A stretch of 64,000 nucleotides of DNA from Ahaetulla prasina (lineage: Eukaryota; Chordata; Lepidosauria; Squamata; Colubridae), in the NCBI RefSeq assembly GCF_028640845.1, contig NC_080539.1, positions 191,961,436 to 192,025,435 of the forward strand. The letters run 5' to 3'. The translations under genes were made by a program, and so were the position numbers. This document shows, one piece after another, positions 34,228 through 45,046 of this stretch. Below the pieces are notes generated by a model. That model had not been told where the DNA came from. It worked only from the letters and a program-made list of their open reading frames with translations, and made no database searches. How positions within the stretch are numbered: position 1 is the first letter of the stretch; every line of letters begins with the position of its first letter.

Positions 34228-34929
34228 GCCCAGGCCATGGGAGGAGGAGTGGTCTTTTAGAAGAACTTGAAAGTGGTTGGAGCAGTATCTCTCAGATAGC
34301 CAGGTATGAGACTCTACTTGTGAGACTGAGCCATAGACATCAACTGGGACTGTTGTTGCTTTAACAGTCTCATTGTTGGGTGGCAACTTCCCTTGCTTAA
34401 GCTATTCCCTGTAGCTGGGTGAATGATAGAATTCCCCAAGCTTAAGGTTTGTGGGGAAGTTCAACTTGCCTTCCCTAGGAGATAGCCCAGGAGTTAACAT
34501 TCCCATCAATTTGCTATCTATGTTTACAACTAGTAGGTCTCTGTGAGAAGACCGTTTTTTATTTTTTGAACCCAGATGTATGAGAACACATAACAATTTC
34601 TCAGGAGCTACATCCATTATTTAACTTCAAAAGTGTCACATGACGTATCAGGACTTTTTTCCCCTTCACTAAACTGGGTGTGGGTGTGGCCAATGTGTGA
34701 CTATCTGGCCCATGGGCTGGGAGTTTGACAGCCCTGATTAGATGATAGAGTATTTAATTAAAATGGACTATCTTTTGCTTAAAAAATAAAAAAAGGGAAG
34801 TAGAATAACTTCTATACCCTGAGGATACAATAATTCTTTCTCACTTACCAGTATGCTCAAGGAGGGCACTGTGAATCTTATTTATTGCATAGAACAATCC
34901 ATTTTGGAAAACAATAAATTATTATTTCT
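34228..34929. other. No clear feature
   Basis: 34676-34735 (GGTGTGGCCAATGTGTGAC...GTTTGACAGCCCTGATTAGA) resembles a hAT-type right end, but no partner or duplication was found. Confidence 0.35.
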
Positions 34930-35092
34930 CTCCCATCTTGGCCATGAAAGCCAGAAGAGTCACTTTCTCTGAGCCCATCCCATCTAACAGGGTTGTTGTG
35001 AAAAAATAGGAGAAGGAAGGTGTTGGATATGTTTGCTGCCGTGAGTTACTTTTAAGAATAATAGTGAGATACAAATAAATAAATAAAACTTC
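34930..35092 (+). mobile_element. Squamate SINE 3' part
   Basis: ACAGGGTTGTTGTGAAAAAA, GGAGAAGGAAGGTGTTGG, TGAGTTACTTTTAAGAATAA and a (AATA)n tail. Same family as the minus copy at 28562-28745. Confidence 0.6.
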
Positions 35093-35536
35093 CTGATTGT
35101 TCCTGAACATCTAAAGCAAGTAATATAGACACTATTATTATTTTGTCCTATTTTGTGTAACTCATTGCTCTACTTGATTAAAAATTGTATTTTTTAATTT
35201 GTCTTTCAGTGTATATTGCTGCTGCTTGACACTGGTTTTATTAAGCAAATGGGACAGGAAATAAAAAAGTTCACAACTGGTTGACTAATCACACACACAA
35301 GTATGAGCCAGCAGTGTGTTGCAGCTGCCAAACAAGGCCAATGCAGTCCTAGGCTGCATCAACGGAAAGATACTGTAGCATCAAGAGCACAAGAAGTGAT
35401 CGTACAGTTTTATGCTATTTTAGTGAGGTCACACATGGAATACTGGTTCCAGTTCTGGTCGTGACAATACAAAAAAGATGCTGAGTCCCTATAAAATGTG
35501 CAGAGAAGAGCAACTAAGAAGATAAGGGATCTAAAT

Positions 35537-35756
35537 CAGAATTCCCCAACCTTTTTGGCTTTGTGGACTGGCGTTGTGGGGAAGGGGATAGTTCTGCGTG
35601 AGTGGCGGGCAAGTGCCCACATGCACAGCTCCATTTGTGTGAGCGGCAGGCATATGTGCCTACTGCTTGTGCACATGCTTGCCTGCTCCTCATGTGAGTG
35701 AGGATGTGCACATGCACACATATGCTTGCCCATCACTTCTGGGGTGATGACCCCTG
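35537..35756. mobile_element. hAT-like miniature element (220 bp)
   Basis: Starts CAGAATTCCCCAACC and ends GATGACCCCTG. An 8-bp duplication (ATCTAAAT at 35529-35536, GTCTAAAT at 35757-35764, one mismatch) lies inside CR1 sequence. The interior is CA/TG-rich. Confidence 0.8.
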
Positions 35757-35776
35757 GTCTAAATGCTAAATCATAT

Positions 35777-36519
35777 TAATTTGTTGTTTGTACTTTGTGT
35801 TGGTTTTTTTTTTCCATAAAAAAGTTTTATTTTTACAATCATATCAAACAGCTCATCCAATGTACACTTATATACAATTAGTCGGGCTTGCCCAGTCACC
35901 ACCCCCTTTTTAACACTCTTCCCTCTTCTACCTTCTTCTACTTTCCAGACCTTCCTCTCCTTCTCTTATCTACATCCTCTCCTCCCTCCACCCTCCACCT
36001 TCCTTCTCCCTTTTCTACCCCTCTTCCTTCCTCTTCTCCTCTTTCCTACCTCCTACTCTCTCCTCTTTTCTCCCTCCCCACCGTTCTAAAATGGTAACTG
36101 GGCAGACCCGACCCTACATTAATTATATTTATACATCTTCAATAATCCCTGTACATTAACCATCACTCCATCCTCTACCCTCAACCCCCCAATTCCCCTC
36201 CCCCTTACACCCCACACCCCACCCCGACTTCCCAGAACAAAATGCAGGGTATCAAAACTAACAATCATAATCCAAAATAAATCCTAAATTATAATCTCTA
36301 GTCACTCCACACATAATCACACTCTCAATTCCCCTCTCCTTCAGAAATATATCTAATAAAAAATATTTCCTAAATTTACTCATATGCTATTCGATATTTT
36401 TTTAAGTACTTTGTGTTGGTTTTTAATATGGCTGTAAACTGCCCTGAGTCCTCTGGGAGAAGGGTGGTATAGAAATTAAATAATAATAAATAAATAAATA
36501 AATAAACAAACAAACAAAT
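35777..36519 (+). mobile_element. L2-type 3' end, itself interrupted
   Basis: L2 3' UTR and the GCCCTGAGTCCTCTGGGAG hairpin ending in (AATA)n/(AAAC)n. Its UTR is split by an L1 fragment at 35809-36405. Confidence 0.8.
35809..36405 (-). mobile_element. L1 3' UTR fragment with polypurine tract
   Basis: Begins on plus with a T run (the poly(A) tail on minus) and contains ~200 bp of almost pure C/T (35920-36085), the purine tract typical of L1 3' UTRs. A perfect 19-bp target duplication (GTACTTTGTGTTGGTTTTT) occurs at 35790-35808 and 36406-36424. Confidence 0.85.
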
Positions 36520-36792
36520 AAGAACATGATAACTATTTTCCAGTACTTGAGCAGCAGTCACAGAAATGAGAGGGTTGATTTATTTTCCAAAGGACCTGAG
36601 GGCAGGGCAAGAAGTAATATGTAGGTGGAAGGTCATTAAATAGAGATTTTACTTGGAATTGAGAAGAAATTTATTGACAGTGTGAATAATTAACCAATGG
36701 AATAGGCTGCTTCCTAGAATTGTGGATGTTCCATTATACTAAGAGGTTTTCAACAAAATATTGGACAAACATTTGTCTAGGATGGCATAGGG

Positions 36793-37158
36793 CCGTGATG
36801 GCGAACTTATAGAGCCATATCAGTGGGCATGCAAGTGTTGCCCTAGCTCAGCTCCAGCCAACTAATTTTCGGGCCTTCAGATCCCACCAGAAGCCAGCAA
36901 ACAGGCTGTTTCCAGCCTCTGGAGGGCCTCCGGGGGGGTGGGGAAGGCTGTTTTCACCCTCCCCTGGCTCCAAGAAAGCCTCTGGAGCCTGGGGATGGTG
37001 AAAAATGGGCCTACTGGGCGCACCGGGTCATGCGAGGTCACACATGCATGCACGGGGGGTGGGGCACATTGAATTATGGGTGTGGGCATGTGTGCGTGAC
37101 TCCTCCCCCTGTTCCCCCTGCTTTTGGCACGTGACGGCAAAAAGGTTAGCCATCACTG
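36793..37158. mobile_element. hAT-like miniature element (366 bp)
   Basis: Starts CCGTGATGGCGAACTTAT and ends AAAAGGTTAGCCATCACTG, an imperfect inverted pair. A perfect 8-bp duplication (GCATAGGG) lies at 36785-36792 and 37159-37166. Same family as 1331-1727. Confidence 0.92.
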
Positions 37159-37232
37159 GCATAGGGACTCTTGCCTTGAGCAGGCAGTTGTATTAGAAGA
37201 CCTCCAACATCCCTCTGATGTTTCATAGTTAC

Positions 37233-37988
37233 AAGATTTGGTTACATCACTGTATTTTGGTATGGGTTAAAACTAAAGCATGTACCTGACATTTTTCTGT
37301 GGCACAGGCTTCATATATAAAGGTTCAAGAATTGGGTTAAAATTTAACTTTTATAAGAGAAATTTAAAGGATTACTACTGCTTTATGTCTGCACCCATCT
37401 CCAACCTAATAGAGATCATTGACCTCTGCTAATGTCTGGCTGATGACAGGGCAAATCCTGAAAAGGCAAAAAAGATTTTATATAAACATTTCTGCAAGTC
37501 TGAAGTTCATACATTCCTGCATTCTGAACCCTGCACTTTACAGAATTAAAAAATGATTTTCATTTATCCCAGAATACTTCTTGTTTATTTGCTATTTTTG
37601 GTAAGATGTAATTGCCAGTGCAATATTAAAGTCTCCTGCTCATTGTGACTTTTATTGTAAATTATGGATGCCATTAAGCTGCTCACCTTGTTTTTTAGTA
37701 TGTGACCATAGAAACATTTTATCTATGTATCTACCTAGTCTCCAAACAGTTAACTAGCTGGGCATTATTAGAACAGAGGCTGAATTAGATAAATATGCTT
37801 TCTCCTGATAGAACTGAAACGATTAGCAAGACTGCTAAATTTTGTCCAATAGCTATTGCTATTAGGGGAGAATTTGGATCTACTGTAGGAATAGTTAACC
37901 TGGAATTCACACTGCTATTTGATTAGATATTGTTAGATATTCTATTAATTATCTTTTATTTATTAGTATTCTTTTAGGTTTATTATTA
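37233..37988. other. No recognisable feature
   Basis: AT-rich sequence before the palindromic element. Confidence 0.45.
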
Positions 37989-38340
37989 CCGTATATACTC
38001 GAATATAAGCCGATCCGAGTATAAGCCGAGGTCCCCAATTTTACCCCAAAAAACTGGGGTAAACTGGGGACTCGAGTATAAGCCGAGGGAGGGAAATGAG
38101 GCAGCTACCGGTCAGGGAAAGCCTCCCTCCCTCAGCCGAGAAGGCTGGCGGCTCCCCCGCCCCGCCCTCTCACTGCACCGGCAGGGCTTCCCCGCGCTAA
38201 TGCAAAAGCCCGGCAAGTTTGCACCATCCGGTATAATGTGAAAAAAAGAAAAAGAAAAAAAACTCGAGTATAAGCCGAGGGGACGTTTTTCAGCACAAAA
38301 AACATGCTGAAAAACTCGGCTTATACTCGAGTATATACGG
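37989..38340. mobile_element. Palindromic TA-flanked DNA transposon (352 bp)
   Basis: Ends CCGTATATACTCGAATATAA and TTATACTCGAGTATATACGG are inverted repeats, with TA on both sides. Inside, CGAGTATAAGCCGAG occurs in three copies and GTCCCCAATTTTACCCC pairs with GGGGTAAACTGGGGAC. The 3' part (CGTTTTTCAGCAC...TGCTGAAAAACTCGG) forms another hairpin. No transposase frame. Flanking TA suggests a TA-targeting family; I do not assign the family by name. Confidence 0.85.
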
Positions 38341-38423
38341 TACTTTGTAATTGTTGTTACAAAGGTTAATGATATTTCTTCCTCCTGGTTTAAAATCATA
38401 CTCATCTTCCAATCCAGCTTCCT

Positions 38424-40519
38424 TTTATTTATTTATTTATTTATTTATTTATTATTTAAATTTTTATACCGCCCTTCTCCCGAAGGACTCAGGGCGGTTC
38501 ACAGCCAGATAAAAAATACACAATAATACAATATAAATACGATTAAAATACAATTAAAAAACTTATTAAATTGGCCAAGATTAAAAATTTAAGATAAAAA
38601 CCCATTAAAAACCCATAAATTTAAAAACTAACCCAGTCCAGCGCAGATAAATAAGTGAGTTTTAAGCTCGCGACGAAAGGTTCGGAGGTCCGGAAGTTGA
38701 CGGAGTCCTGGGGGGGAGTTCGTTCCAGAGGGCGGGAGCCCCCACAGAGAAGGCCCTTCCCCTGGGCGTCGCCAGACGACACTGTCGCGCCGACGGCACC
38801 CTGAGGAGTCCCTCTCTGTGAGAGCGCACGGGTCGGTGAGAGGTATTCGGTAGCAGCAGGCGGTCCCGTAAGTAACCCGGCCCTATGCCATGGAGCGCTT
38901 TAAAGACGTTCACCAACACCTTGAAGCGCACCGGAAGGCCACAGGTAGCCAGTGCAGCCTGCGCAGGATAGGTGTCACGGAGCCCCGAGGCTCCCTCTAT
39001 CACCAGCAGCTGCATTCTGGACTAACTGAAGCCTCCGGATGCCCTTCAAGGGGAGCCCCATGTAGAGAGCATTGCAGTAATCCAGACGAGACATCACAAG
39101 GGCGTGAGTGACTGTGCACAAGGCATCCCGGTCTAGAAAGTGGCGCAACTGATGCACCAGGCGAACCTGGTGGAAAGCTCTCCTGGAGATGGCCGTCAAA
39201 TGGTCTTCAAAAGACAGCCGTTCATCCAGGAGAACGCCCAAGTTGCGCACCCTCTCCATCGGGGCCAATGACTCGCTCCCAACAGTCAGCCGTGGACTCA
39301 GCTGACTGTACCGGGATGCCGGCATCCACAGCCACTCTGTCTTGGAGGGATTGAGCTTGAGCCTGTTTCTCCCCATCCAGACCCGTACGGCTTCCAAACA
39401 CCGGGACAGCACTTCGATAGCTTCATTGGGGTGGCCCGGTGTGGAAAAGTACAGCTGGGTGTCGTCAGCGTACAGCTGGTACCTCACACCGAAGCCACTG
39501 ATGATCTCACCCAGCGGCTTCATATAGATGTTGAACAGAAGGGGCGAGAGAATCGACCCCTGCGGCACCCCACAAGTGAGGTGCCGCGGGGTCGACCTCT
39601 GCCCCCCCGTCAACACCGTCTGCGACCGGTCGGAGAGATAGGAGGAGAACCACCGATAAACGGTGCCCCTCACTCTCAATCCCTCCAACCGGCGCAGCAG
39701 GATACCATGGTCGATGGTATCGAAAGCCGCTGAGAGGTCTAATAGGACCATGGCAGAGGAACAACCCCTATCCCTGGCCCTCCAGAGATCATCCACCAAC
39801 GCGACCAAAGCCGTCTCAGTGCTGTAACCGGGTCGGAAGCCGGACTGGAACGGGTCCAGATAGACAGTTTCCTCCAGGTGCAGGGGAAACTGATATGCCA
39901 CCATACTCTCTACAACCTTCGCCGCGAAGCGAAGGTTGGAGACCGGACGATAATTACCTAAAACAGCCGGGTCCAGGGAAGGCTTCTTGAGGAGGGGCCT
40001 CACCACCGCCTCTTTCAAGGCGGCCGGAAAGACTCCCTCCAACATTGAAGCGCTCGTAATCGCCTGGAGCCAGCCTCGTGTCACCTCCTGAGTGGCCAGC
40101 ACCAGCCAGGAGGGGCACGGGTCCAGTAAACATGTGGTGGCATTCAATCTACCCAGCAACCTGTCCATGTCCTCGGGAGCCACAGGGTCAAACTCATCCC
40201 AGACAATATCACCAAGACCTCCCTCAGACGCCCCGTCCGAATCGCCACAATTTTGGTCCAGACCGTCCCTAAGCTGAACGATTTTATCGTATAGATAACC
40301 GTTAAACTCCTCAGCACGTCCCTGCAACGGGTCATCCCGCTCCCCCTGGTGAAGGAGGGAGCGGGTCACCCGAAACAGGGCAGCTGGGCGGTTATCTGCC
40401 GACGCAATGAGGGAGGAGGCGTAGCAACGCCTCGCTTCCCTCAGTGCCACTAGGTAGGTCCTAGTATAGGATCTAACTAGTGTCCGATCAGCCTCTGAAC
40501 GGCTGGACCTCCAAGAACT
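38424..40519 (-). mobile_element. L2 copy A, 3' part
   Basis: Extends from the (TTTA)n tail and the CCGAAGGACTCAGGGCGG hairpin to a break at 40519 inside the linker between endonuclease and reverse transcriptase (reading ...SWRSSRSEADRTLV). The continuation toward the 5' end is at 51057, so copy A is split by copy B. A 4-bp overlap (AACT at 40516-40519 and 51057-51060) is the likely target duplication. Confidence 0.9.
38975..40450 (-). pseudogene. L2-A reverse transcriptase
   Basis: 491 open residues. Linker, then FPAALKEAVVRPLLKKPSLD, NYRPVSNLRF, the DPFQSGFRPGYSTETALVAL block, LDLSAAFDTIDHGIL, CGVPQGSILSPLLFNIYMK and the catalytic YADDTQLYFS. The thumb follows, with NRLKLNPSKTEWLWMP and NLGVLLDERLSFEDHL. 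A frameshift at ~38975 moves the last ~115 residues into the frame ending at 38662. The split by L2-B separates it from its endonuclease, so it cannot function. Confidence 0.9.
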
Positions 40520-41497
40520 ATAATTTAGGTTTCTCGGTGGCGGCTCTGCCCTGACTCGGCGGCTCTGCCCCGGCGACTCTGCCCTTGGCGTCTTTTATGG
40601 CGGTTCAGCCCCGGCGTTTTTTGGCTACGGTCTGCCTGGGCCTGCGGGAAGATCGGCGGCCCAGTGACGGCCCAATGGCGGCTCTGCGGTCCTGCGGCGG
40701 CCCTGCAGTGGCTCAGTGGCCTCCTCGGCGGCCCGGCAGCTCCCTCGGTGTCTCCCCACCTTCCTTGGGGCAGTGGACGTGGCCGTGGTGGGCGCTGCGG
40801 GCCTTTGGGTCTGGCGGCGGTGGCGGCGGCGGCGGCCCCCCCAGGGGCTAGGGGCCTTTTTTCCAACAGTGCTGGATGGGACTTGGGCGGACTTCTCTCC
40901 CTTGGAGCCTGGCGTTTTCCTCGGCTTATCCTTCGGACTTCTGTCGGGGCCTTGCTGGGCCTCTGGCTGGGGTGATGGCCACGGCGACCGCGCTTGGCTT
41001 CCGGGTATTGGCGGCGATGGCAGCGGTGGCGGGCGACCCCCCCACTCCCAGGGACTGAGGGTTTTCGATCAATGCCTGAGAACGGTCTTTCCATCAATGC
41101 CAGGGAGGAGGAGAGACGAGAAGATCGATCGCTAAGTGGTAGTGGCGGAGGGTCAGATGTTGCCATCTGGAGGGTTTCGCCCCTCAGAGGAGGACTCGGA
41201 GGTGTGGCTGGCCCTCTTTTAGACCCTCGGCAGCTCGGCCTAGGACTGTTCAATCAGGCCTGGAGTGTCGGAGCAACTGGGTATGGAGTCCCTGACATCA
41301 AGGCCCATATTGACTTTAACACCAATTGACTGACTTGATGGAGAATGGCTAGTCATCTGTACCTGGGGCAAGTGGGACCGTTTGGGTTTGAGGGCAGAAT
41401 AACGGCCCCATGGAGCCCTGGAAGTCCACGGTTCATCTCGCCAGCCAGGGAGCCTAACCTTGCTATAATAACCGCGCTACAATAACACCTTGACATT
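40520..41497 (+). promoter_or_regulatory. GC-rich 5' region of L2-B
   Basis: About 1 kb, very GC-rich with CGGCGGCTCTGCC and (GGC)n runs, then a CTTATTTACTTATGCG stretch that starts the N-terminal coding block. LINE 5' regions carry internal promoters, so a promoter is likely here but no motif proves it. The many frames on both strands are a by-product of GC bias. Confidence 0.5.
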
Positions 41498-42257
41498 TTG
41501 ACCGGCCTGGATGGACTGCTGACCGTTTTGTACTTTTATTTACTTATGCGAAGATTTTCAACCGCGGACCTTCTTGCCCTGCGAGACTCCCCTCTCTCGC
41601 AGGTCTGGCCCTCCACATTATCGAGGGCACATCTTGAGGATGGGTTTTGGAACCCCGAGAGATGGCATGCGAAATCTAGGAGGCTTAGGGGATTTTTAAT
41701 GAACTCTTTTAGTTGTTTTTATCGGGGATTTTAAGGGGAATTTTAAGGGGGGGAAGGGGGGGGGGTGGGGGGTAGCCCGCCGAGGGTGGGGCCAGTCACT
41801 GCGTGTGTTTGCGGCGGAGTGTTAATAGGTCCGAAGGTTTCGGGGGAGGGTGATGTTCCAGATGACAATTGTGGTTCCATCTGTGTGGTTAGTGGGAGAG
41901 GCAGATATGGCGGAGGGGGGGGCGTATCGAGACCTGGGAGCACGTGTTCGATGTTTGAAGGCGATCACGTGCTCCGGCCCCTCAGTTCCTACCCGTTCCT
42001 CAGGAGGCCATGATCCTCAGAGCTTGGATCTTCGGTTGATGTTATGTAATGCCCGGTCCGTGGCTAATAAAGCTCCCCTGATCTGCGATCTTATTCAGGG
42101 GGAGTCCGCGGACCTTATGGGCATTACGGAGACCTGGTTGGGCCCGGAGGGGGGGTGCCCCTTGTTGAGTTGTGCCCTCCAGGTTTCCGAGCATTTCATC
42201 AGCCGAGGGCCCAAGGTAGGGGTGGGGGGGTGGCGGTTGTTATTAAGGAAGATCTAG
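41498..42257 (+). pseudogene. L2-B N-terminal extension and start of endonuclease
   Basis: Frames 41498-41734, 41765-42013 and 41850-42257 together parallel the N-terminal ORF of L2-A (52615-51755). Shared signatures: an MR start region, SQxWP, RWHAK, GRGRYGG, then [14 protein letters not shown], where the endonuclease begins, and GITETWLGPEG. Frameshifts at ~41740, ~41860 and ~42170 break it. Retention of the same peptide pattern in two copies argues that the extension is coding. Its function is unknown to me. Confidence 0.6.
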
Positions 42258-44851
42258 AGCCAAGGGAGGCCACTGTTCCTCAGATAGCTGGCTGTGAATC
42301 CCTCTATGTGAGGTGGGGCCATAGGAATCAGTTGGGCTTGTTGATCGCGTACCTGGCTCCTTGCTGCGTGACCACAGCCCTGCCCGAGCTGTTGGAGATA
42401 CTGGCTGCTGTGGCGGTTGAGACCCCAAGACTTATAGTCATGGGGGATTTCAACTTGCCATCAGTTGGCTTGTCATCGACGGCAGCTCGGGAGTTCCAGG
42501 CTTCCATGACGGCCTTGGACCTGATTCGAGTAAATGATGGCCCTACGCACATGGGGGGAGGCATGCTGGATCTGATTTATATCTCTGGACAGTGGTTAAA
42601 TGATCTGGTATTAGACGATTTAGTAACAGAACCAATGTCATGGTCGGATCATTTTCTCCTTCGCCTAGACTTCCGAACCGCCATTCACCACCGCAGGGAG
42701 ACGGAACCTATACGGTGGTTCCGTCCCAGGCGCCTGATGGACCCTGAGAGGTTCCAGACGGAGCTTGGGCCATTCCCTGAGGATCTGGCCCACGGCACGA
42801 CTGAGGAACTGGTCGTGGCCTGGGAGCGGACCGCGGCCGGGGCCCTGGACCGTGTCGCGCCTTTGCGGCCTCTGACCCGGCATAGATCTCGTCCGGCCCC
42901 TTGGTTCTCTGAGGGGCTGAGGGAGATGAAACACCGGAGAAGACGCCTAGAGAGCACCTGGAGGTCCAGTCGCTCCGAAGCTGATCGGACACTAGTTAGG
43001 ACCTATTCTAGGACCTACCTAGTGGCAATGAGGGAAGCGAGGTGCTCCTACGCCTCCACCCTCATTGCGTCGGCAGATAACCGCCCGGCCGCCCTGTTTC
43101 GGGTGACCCGCTCTCTCCTACATCAGGAGGTGCGGGATGACCCTTTGCAGGGACGAGCCGAGGAGTTTAGTGGTTATCTATACAATAAAATCGCTCAGCT
43201 GAGGGACGGTCTGGACCGAATTTGGGATGATCCAAGCGAGGGAGAGGAGGCACGTCTTGTTGAGCACATTTGGGATGAGTTTGACCCTGTGGCTCCTGAG
43301 GACATGGACAGGTTGTTGGGGAGGCTTCACGGCACGACATGTTTACTGGACCCGTGTCCTTCCTGGCTGGTACTGGCCACTCAGGCGGTGACACGAGGCT
43401 GGCTCCAGAGGATTATCAACGCTTCTTTGTTGGACGGGGTTTTCCCTGCCGCCTTGAAAGAGGCGGTGGTGAGACCCCTCCTTAAGAAGCCCTCTTTGGA
43501 CCCAGCTATTTTGGGTAATTATCGTCCAGTCTCCAACCTTCGCTTTGTTGCGAAGGTTGTAGAGAGTGCCGTGGCGCGACAGCTGCCCCAACACCTGGAT
43601 GAAGATGTCTATCTAGACCCGTTCCAGTCCGGCTTCCGACCCGGATACAGCACGGAGACAGCTTTGGTCGCATTGGTGGATGATCTCTGGAGGGACAGGG
43701 ACAGGGGATATTCCTCTGCCCTGGTCCTATTAGACCTCTCAGCGGCGTTCGATACCATCGATCATGGTATCCTGGTGCGCCGGTTGGGGGGATTGGGAGT
43801 GGGAGGCACTGTATATCGGTGGTTCTCCTCCTATCTCTCTGACCAGTCGCAGATGGTGTTGACAGGGGGGCAGAGGTCGACCGCGAGGGGCCTCACTTGT
43901 GGGGTCCCACAGGGGTCGATTCTCTCGCCCCTGCTGTTCAACATCTACATGAAGCCGTTGGGTGAGATCATCAGTGGTTTCGGGGTGAGATACCAGCAGT
44001 ACGCTGACGACACCCAGCTGTACTTTTCCACCCCGGACCACCCCAATGAAGTTGTCGAAGTGCTGTCCCGGTGTTTGGAAGCTGTACGGGTCTGGATGGG
44101 GAGAAACAGGCTCAAGCTTAATCCCTCCAAGACGGAGTGGCTGTGGATGCTGGCACCCCGATTCAGTCAGCTGCAGCCGCGGCTGGCTGTTGGAGGCGAG
44201 TTACTGGCCCCAAAGGATAGGGTGCGCAACTTGGGTGTCCTCCTGGATGATCGGCATTCGTTTGAAGACCATTTGACGGCCGTCTCCAGGAGGGCCTTCC
44301 ACCAGGTTCGCCTGGTTCGGCAGTTGCGCCCCTTCCTTGATCGGGATGCCTTATGCACAGTCACTCATGCGCTCGTTACCTCTCGCTTGGATTACTGTAA
44401 TGCTCTCTACATGGGGCTCCCCTTGAAGTGCGCTCGGAGGCTTCAGTTAGTCCAGAATGCAGCTGCGCGGGTTATAGAGGGAGCTACGCGTAGCTCCCAT
44501 GTAACACCGCTCCTGCGCAGACTGCACTGGCTGCCTGTGGCCTTCCGGGTGCATTTTAAGGTGTTGGTTATGACCTTTAAATCGCTCCATGGCTTAGGAC
44601 CTGGGTACTTACGGGACCGCCTGCTGTTACCACACGCCTCCCACCGACCCATACGCTCCCATAGAGAGGGACTTCTCAGGGTGCCGTCCGCCAAACAATG
44701 TCAGCTGGCGGCCCCCAGGGGAAGGGCCTTCTCTGCGGGGGCTCCCACACTCTGGAACGAGCTTCCCCCGGGTTTACGCCAAATACCCGACCTTCGGACA
44801 TTTCGTCGCGAACTCAAGACTCATCTTTTTATCCGCGCGGGGCTGGCTTAA
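42155..44851 (+). CDS. L2-B endonuclease/reverse transcriptase ORF (898 aa)
   Basis: The longest open frame in the window. It starts within the endonuclease after a frameshift, so the given start is not the true one. Endonuclease: VMGDFNLPSVG (residues ~95-105), LDLIYISGQW, and SWSDHFLLRLDF (catalytic SDH). Linker rich in R and K (residues ~250-300). Reverse transcriptase: LLKKPSLDPAILGNYRPVSN, DPFQSGFRPGYSTETALVAL, SAAFDTID, GVPQGSILSPLLFN and the YADD box at 44000-44011. The C-terminal thumb and tail end in GLA-stop. All catalytic residues are present. Only the 5' frameshift and the L1 insertion in the 3' UTR block activity. Closest type: L2 clade, from the YADDTQLY spelling. Confidence 0.93.
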   Translation: MPLVELCPPGFRAFHQPRAQGRGGGVAVVIKEDLEPREATVPQIAGCESLYVRWGHRNQLGLLIAYLAPCCVTTALPELLEILAAVAVETPRLIVMGDFNLPSVGLSSTAAREFQASMTALDLIRVNDGPTHMGGGMLDLIYISGQWLNDLVLDDLVTEPMSWSDHFLLRLDFRTAIHHRRETEPIRWFRPRRLMDPERFQTELGPFPEDLAHGTTEELVVAWERTAAGALDRVAPLRPLTRHRSRPAPWFSEGLREMKHRRRRLESTWRSSRSEADRTLVRTYSRTYLVAMREARCSYASTLIASADNRPAALFRVTRSLLHQEVRDDPLQGRAEEFSGYLYNKIAQLRDGLDRIWDDPSEGEEARLVEHIWDEFDPVAPEDMDRLLGRLHGTTCLLDPCPSWLVLATQAVTRGWLQRIINASLLDGVFPAALKEAVVRPLLKKPSLDPAILGNYRPVSNLRFVAKVVESAVARQLPQHLDEDVYLDPFQSGFRPGYSTETALVALVDDLWRDRDRGYSSALVLLDLSAAFDTIDHGILVRRLGGLGVGGTVYRWFSSYLSDQSQMVLTGGQRSTARGLTCGVPQGSILSPLLFNIYMKPLGEIISGFGVRYQQYADDTQLYFSTPDHPNEVVEVLSRCLEAVRVWMGRNRLKLNPSKTEWLWMLAPRFSQLQPRLAVGGELLAPKDRVRNLGVLLDDRHSFEDHLTAVSRRAFHQVRLVRQLRPFLDRDALCTVTHALVTSRLDYCNALYMGLPLKCARRLQLVQNAAARVIEGATRSSHVTPLLRRLHWLPVAFRVHFKVLVMTFKSLHGLGPGYLRDRLLLPHASHRPIRSHREGLLRVPSAKQCQLAAPRGRAFSAGAPTLWNELPPGLRQIPDLRTFRRELKTHLFIRAGLA

Positions 44852-44868
44852 ATTGGAATTTTAATGTT

Positions 44869-44884
44869 TAAATTTATTAATTTT
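44869..44884 (+). repeat. L1 target-site duplication, left
   Basis: TAAATTTATTAATTTT, identical to 50861-50876. The last four T merge with the L1 poly(T). Confidence 0.88.
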
Positions 44885-45046
44885 TTTTTTTTTTTTTTTT
44901 GAGTGACTTATCTTCTTTATTATACTAAGGATTCATTTTTTATTTTTTTTTAATTACTTTTTTTGCAACAAACAAACAAAAAGAAAATACATTATTACAC
45001 CCTTGTGCTATACATAAAAGGAAGATTTGGGTCTTCGGATATATCC

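Larger units (their letters stand above)
35303..37232 (+). mobile_element. CR1 LINE 3' part, split by three insertions
   Basis: CR1 segments lie at 35303-35536, 35757-35776, 36520-36792 and 37159-37232. They align with 19185-19800: GGCTAAATCATAT, ACATGATA(A/G)CTAT(T/C)TTCCAG, GACTCTTGCCTTGAGCAGG. It is the oldest layer of this nest. About 60 bp of CR1 expected at the L2 insertion point are missing. Confidence 0.85.
40520..44884 (+). mobile_element. L2 copy B, main part
   Basis: Near full length: a GC-rich 5' region, an N-terminal extension, endonuclease and reverse transcriptase, stop at 44851 and the start of the 3' UTR. The rest of the 3' UTR with the hairpin is at 50861-51056, after the L1 insertion. 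Total about 4.56 kb. It lies inside L2-A in opposite orientation, so it is younger than A. Confidence 0.92.

Noticed and set aside
34676..34735. hAT-type right end
   Set aside because: Sequence style fits, but no left partner or 8-bp duplication was found.
35888..36097. Serine/proline/leucine-rich ORF
   Set aside because: It translates the pyrimidine tract of an inverted L1 3' UTR.
40525..41330. Long frames on both strands rich in P, R, G and A
   Set aside because: The GC-rich 5' region of L2-B has few A/T-rich stop codons, so all frames stay open. There is no conserved counterpart protein.
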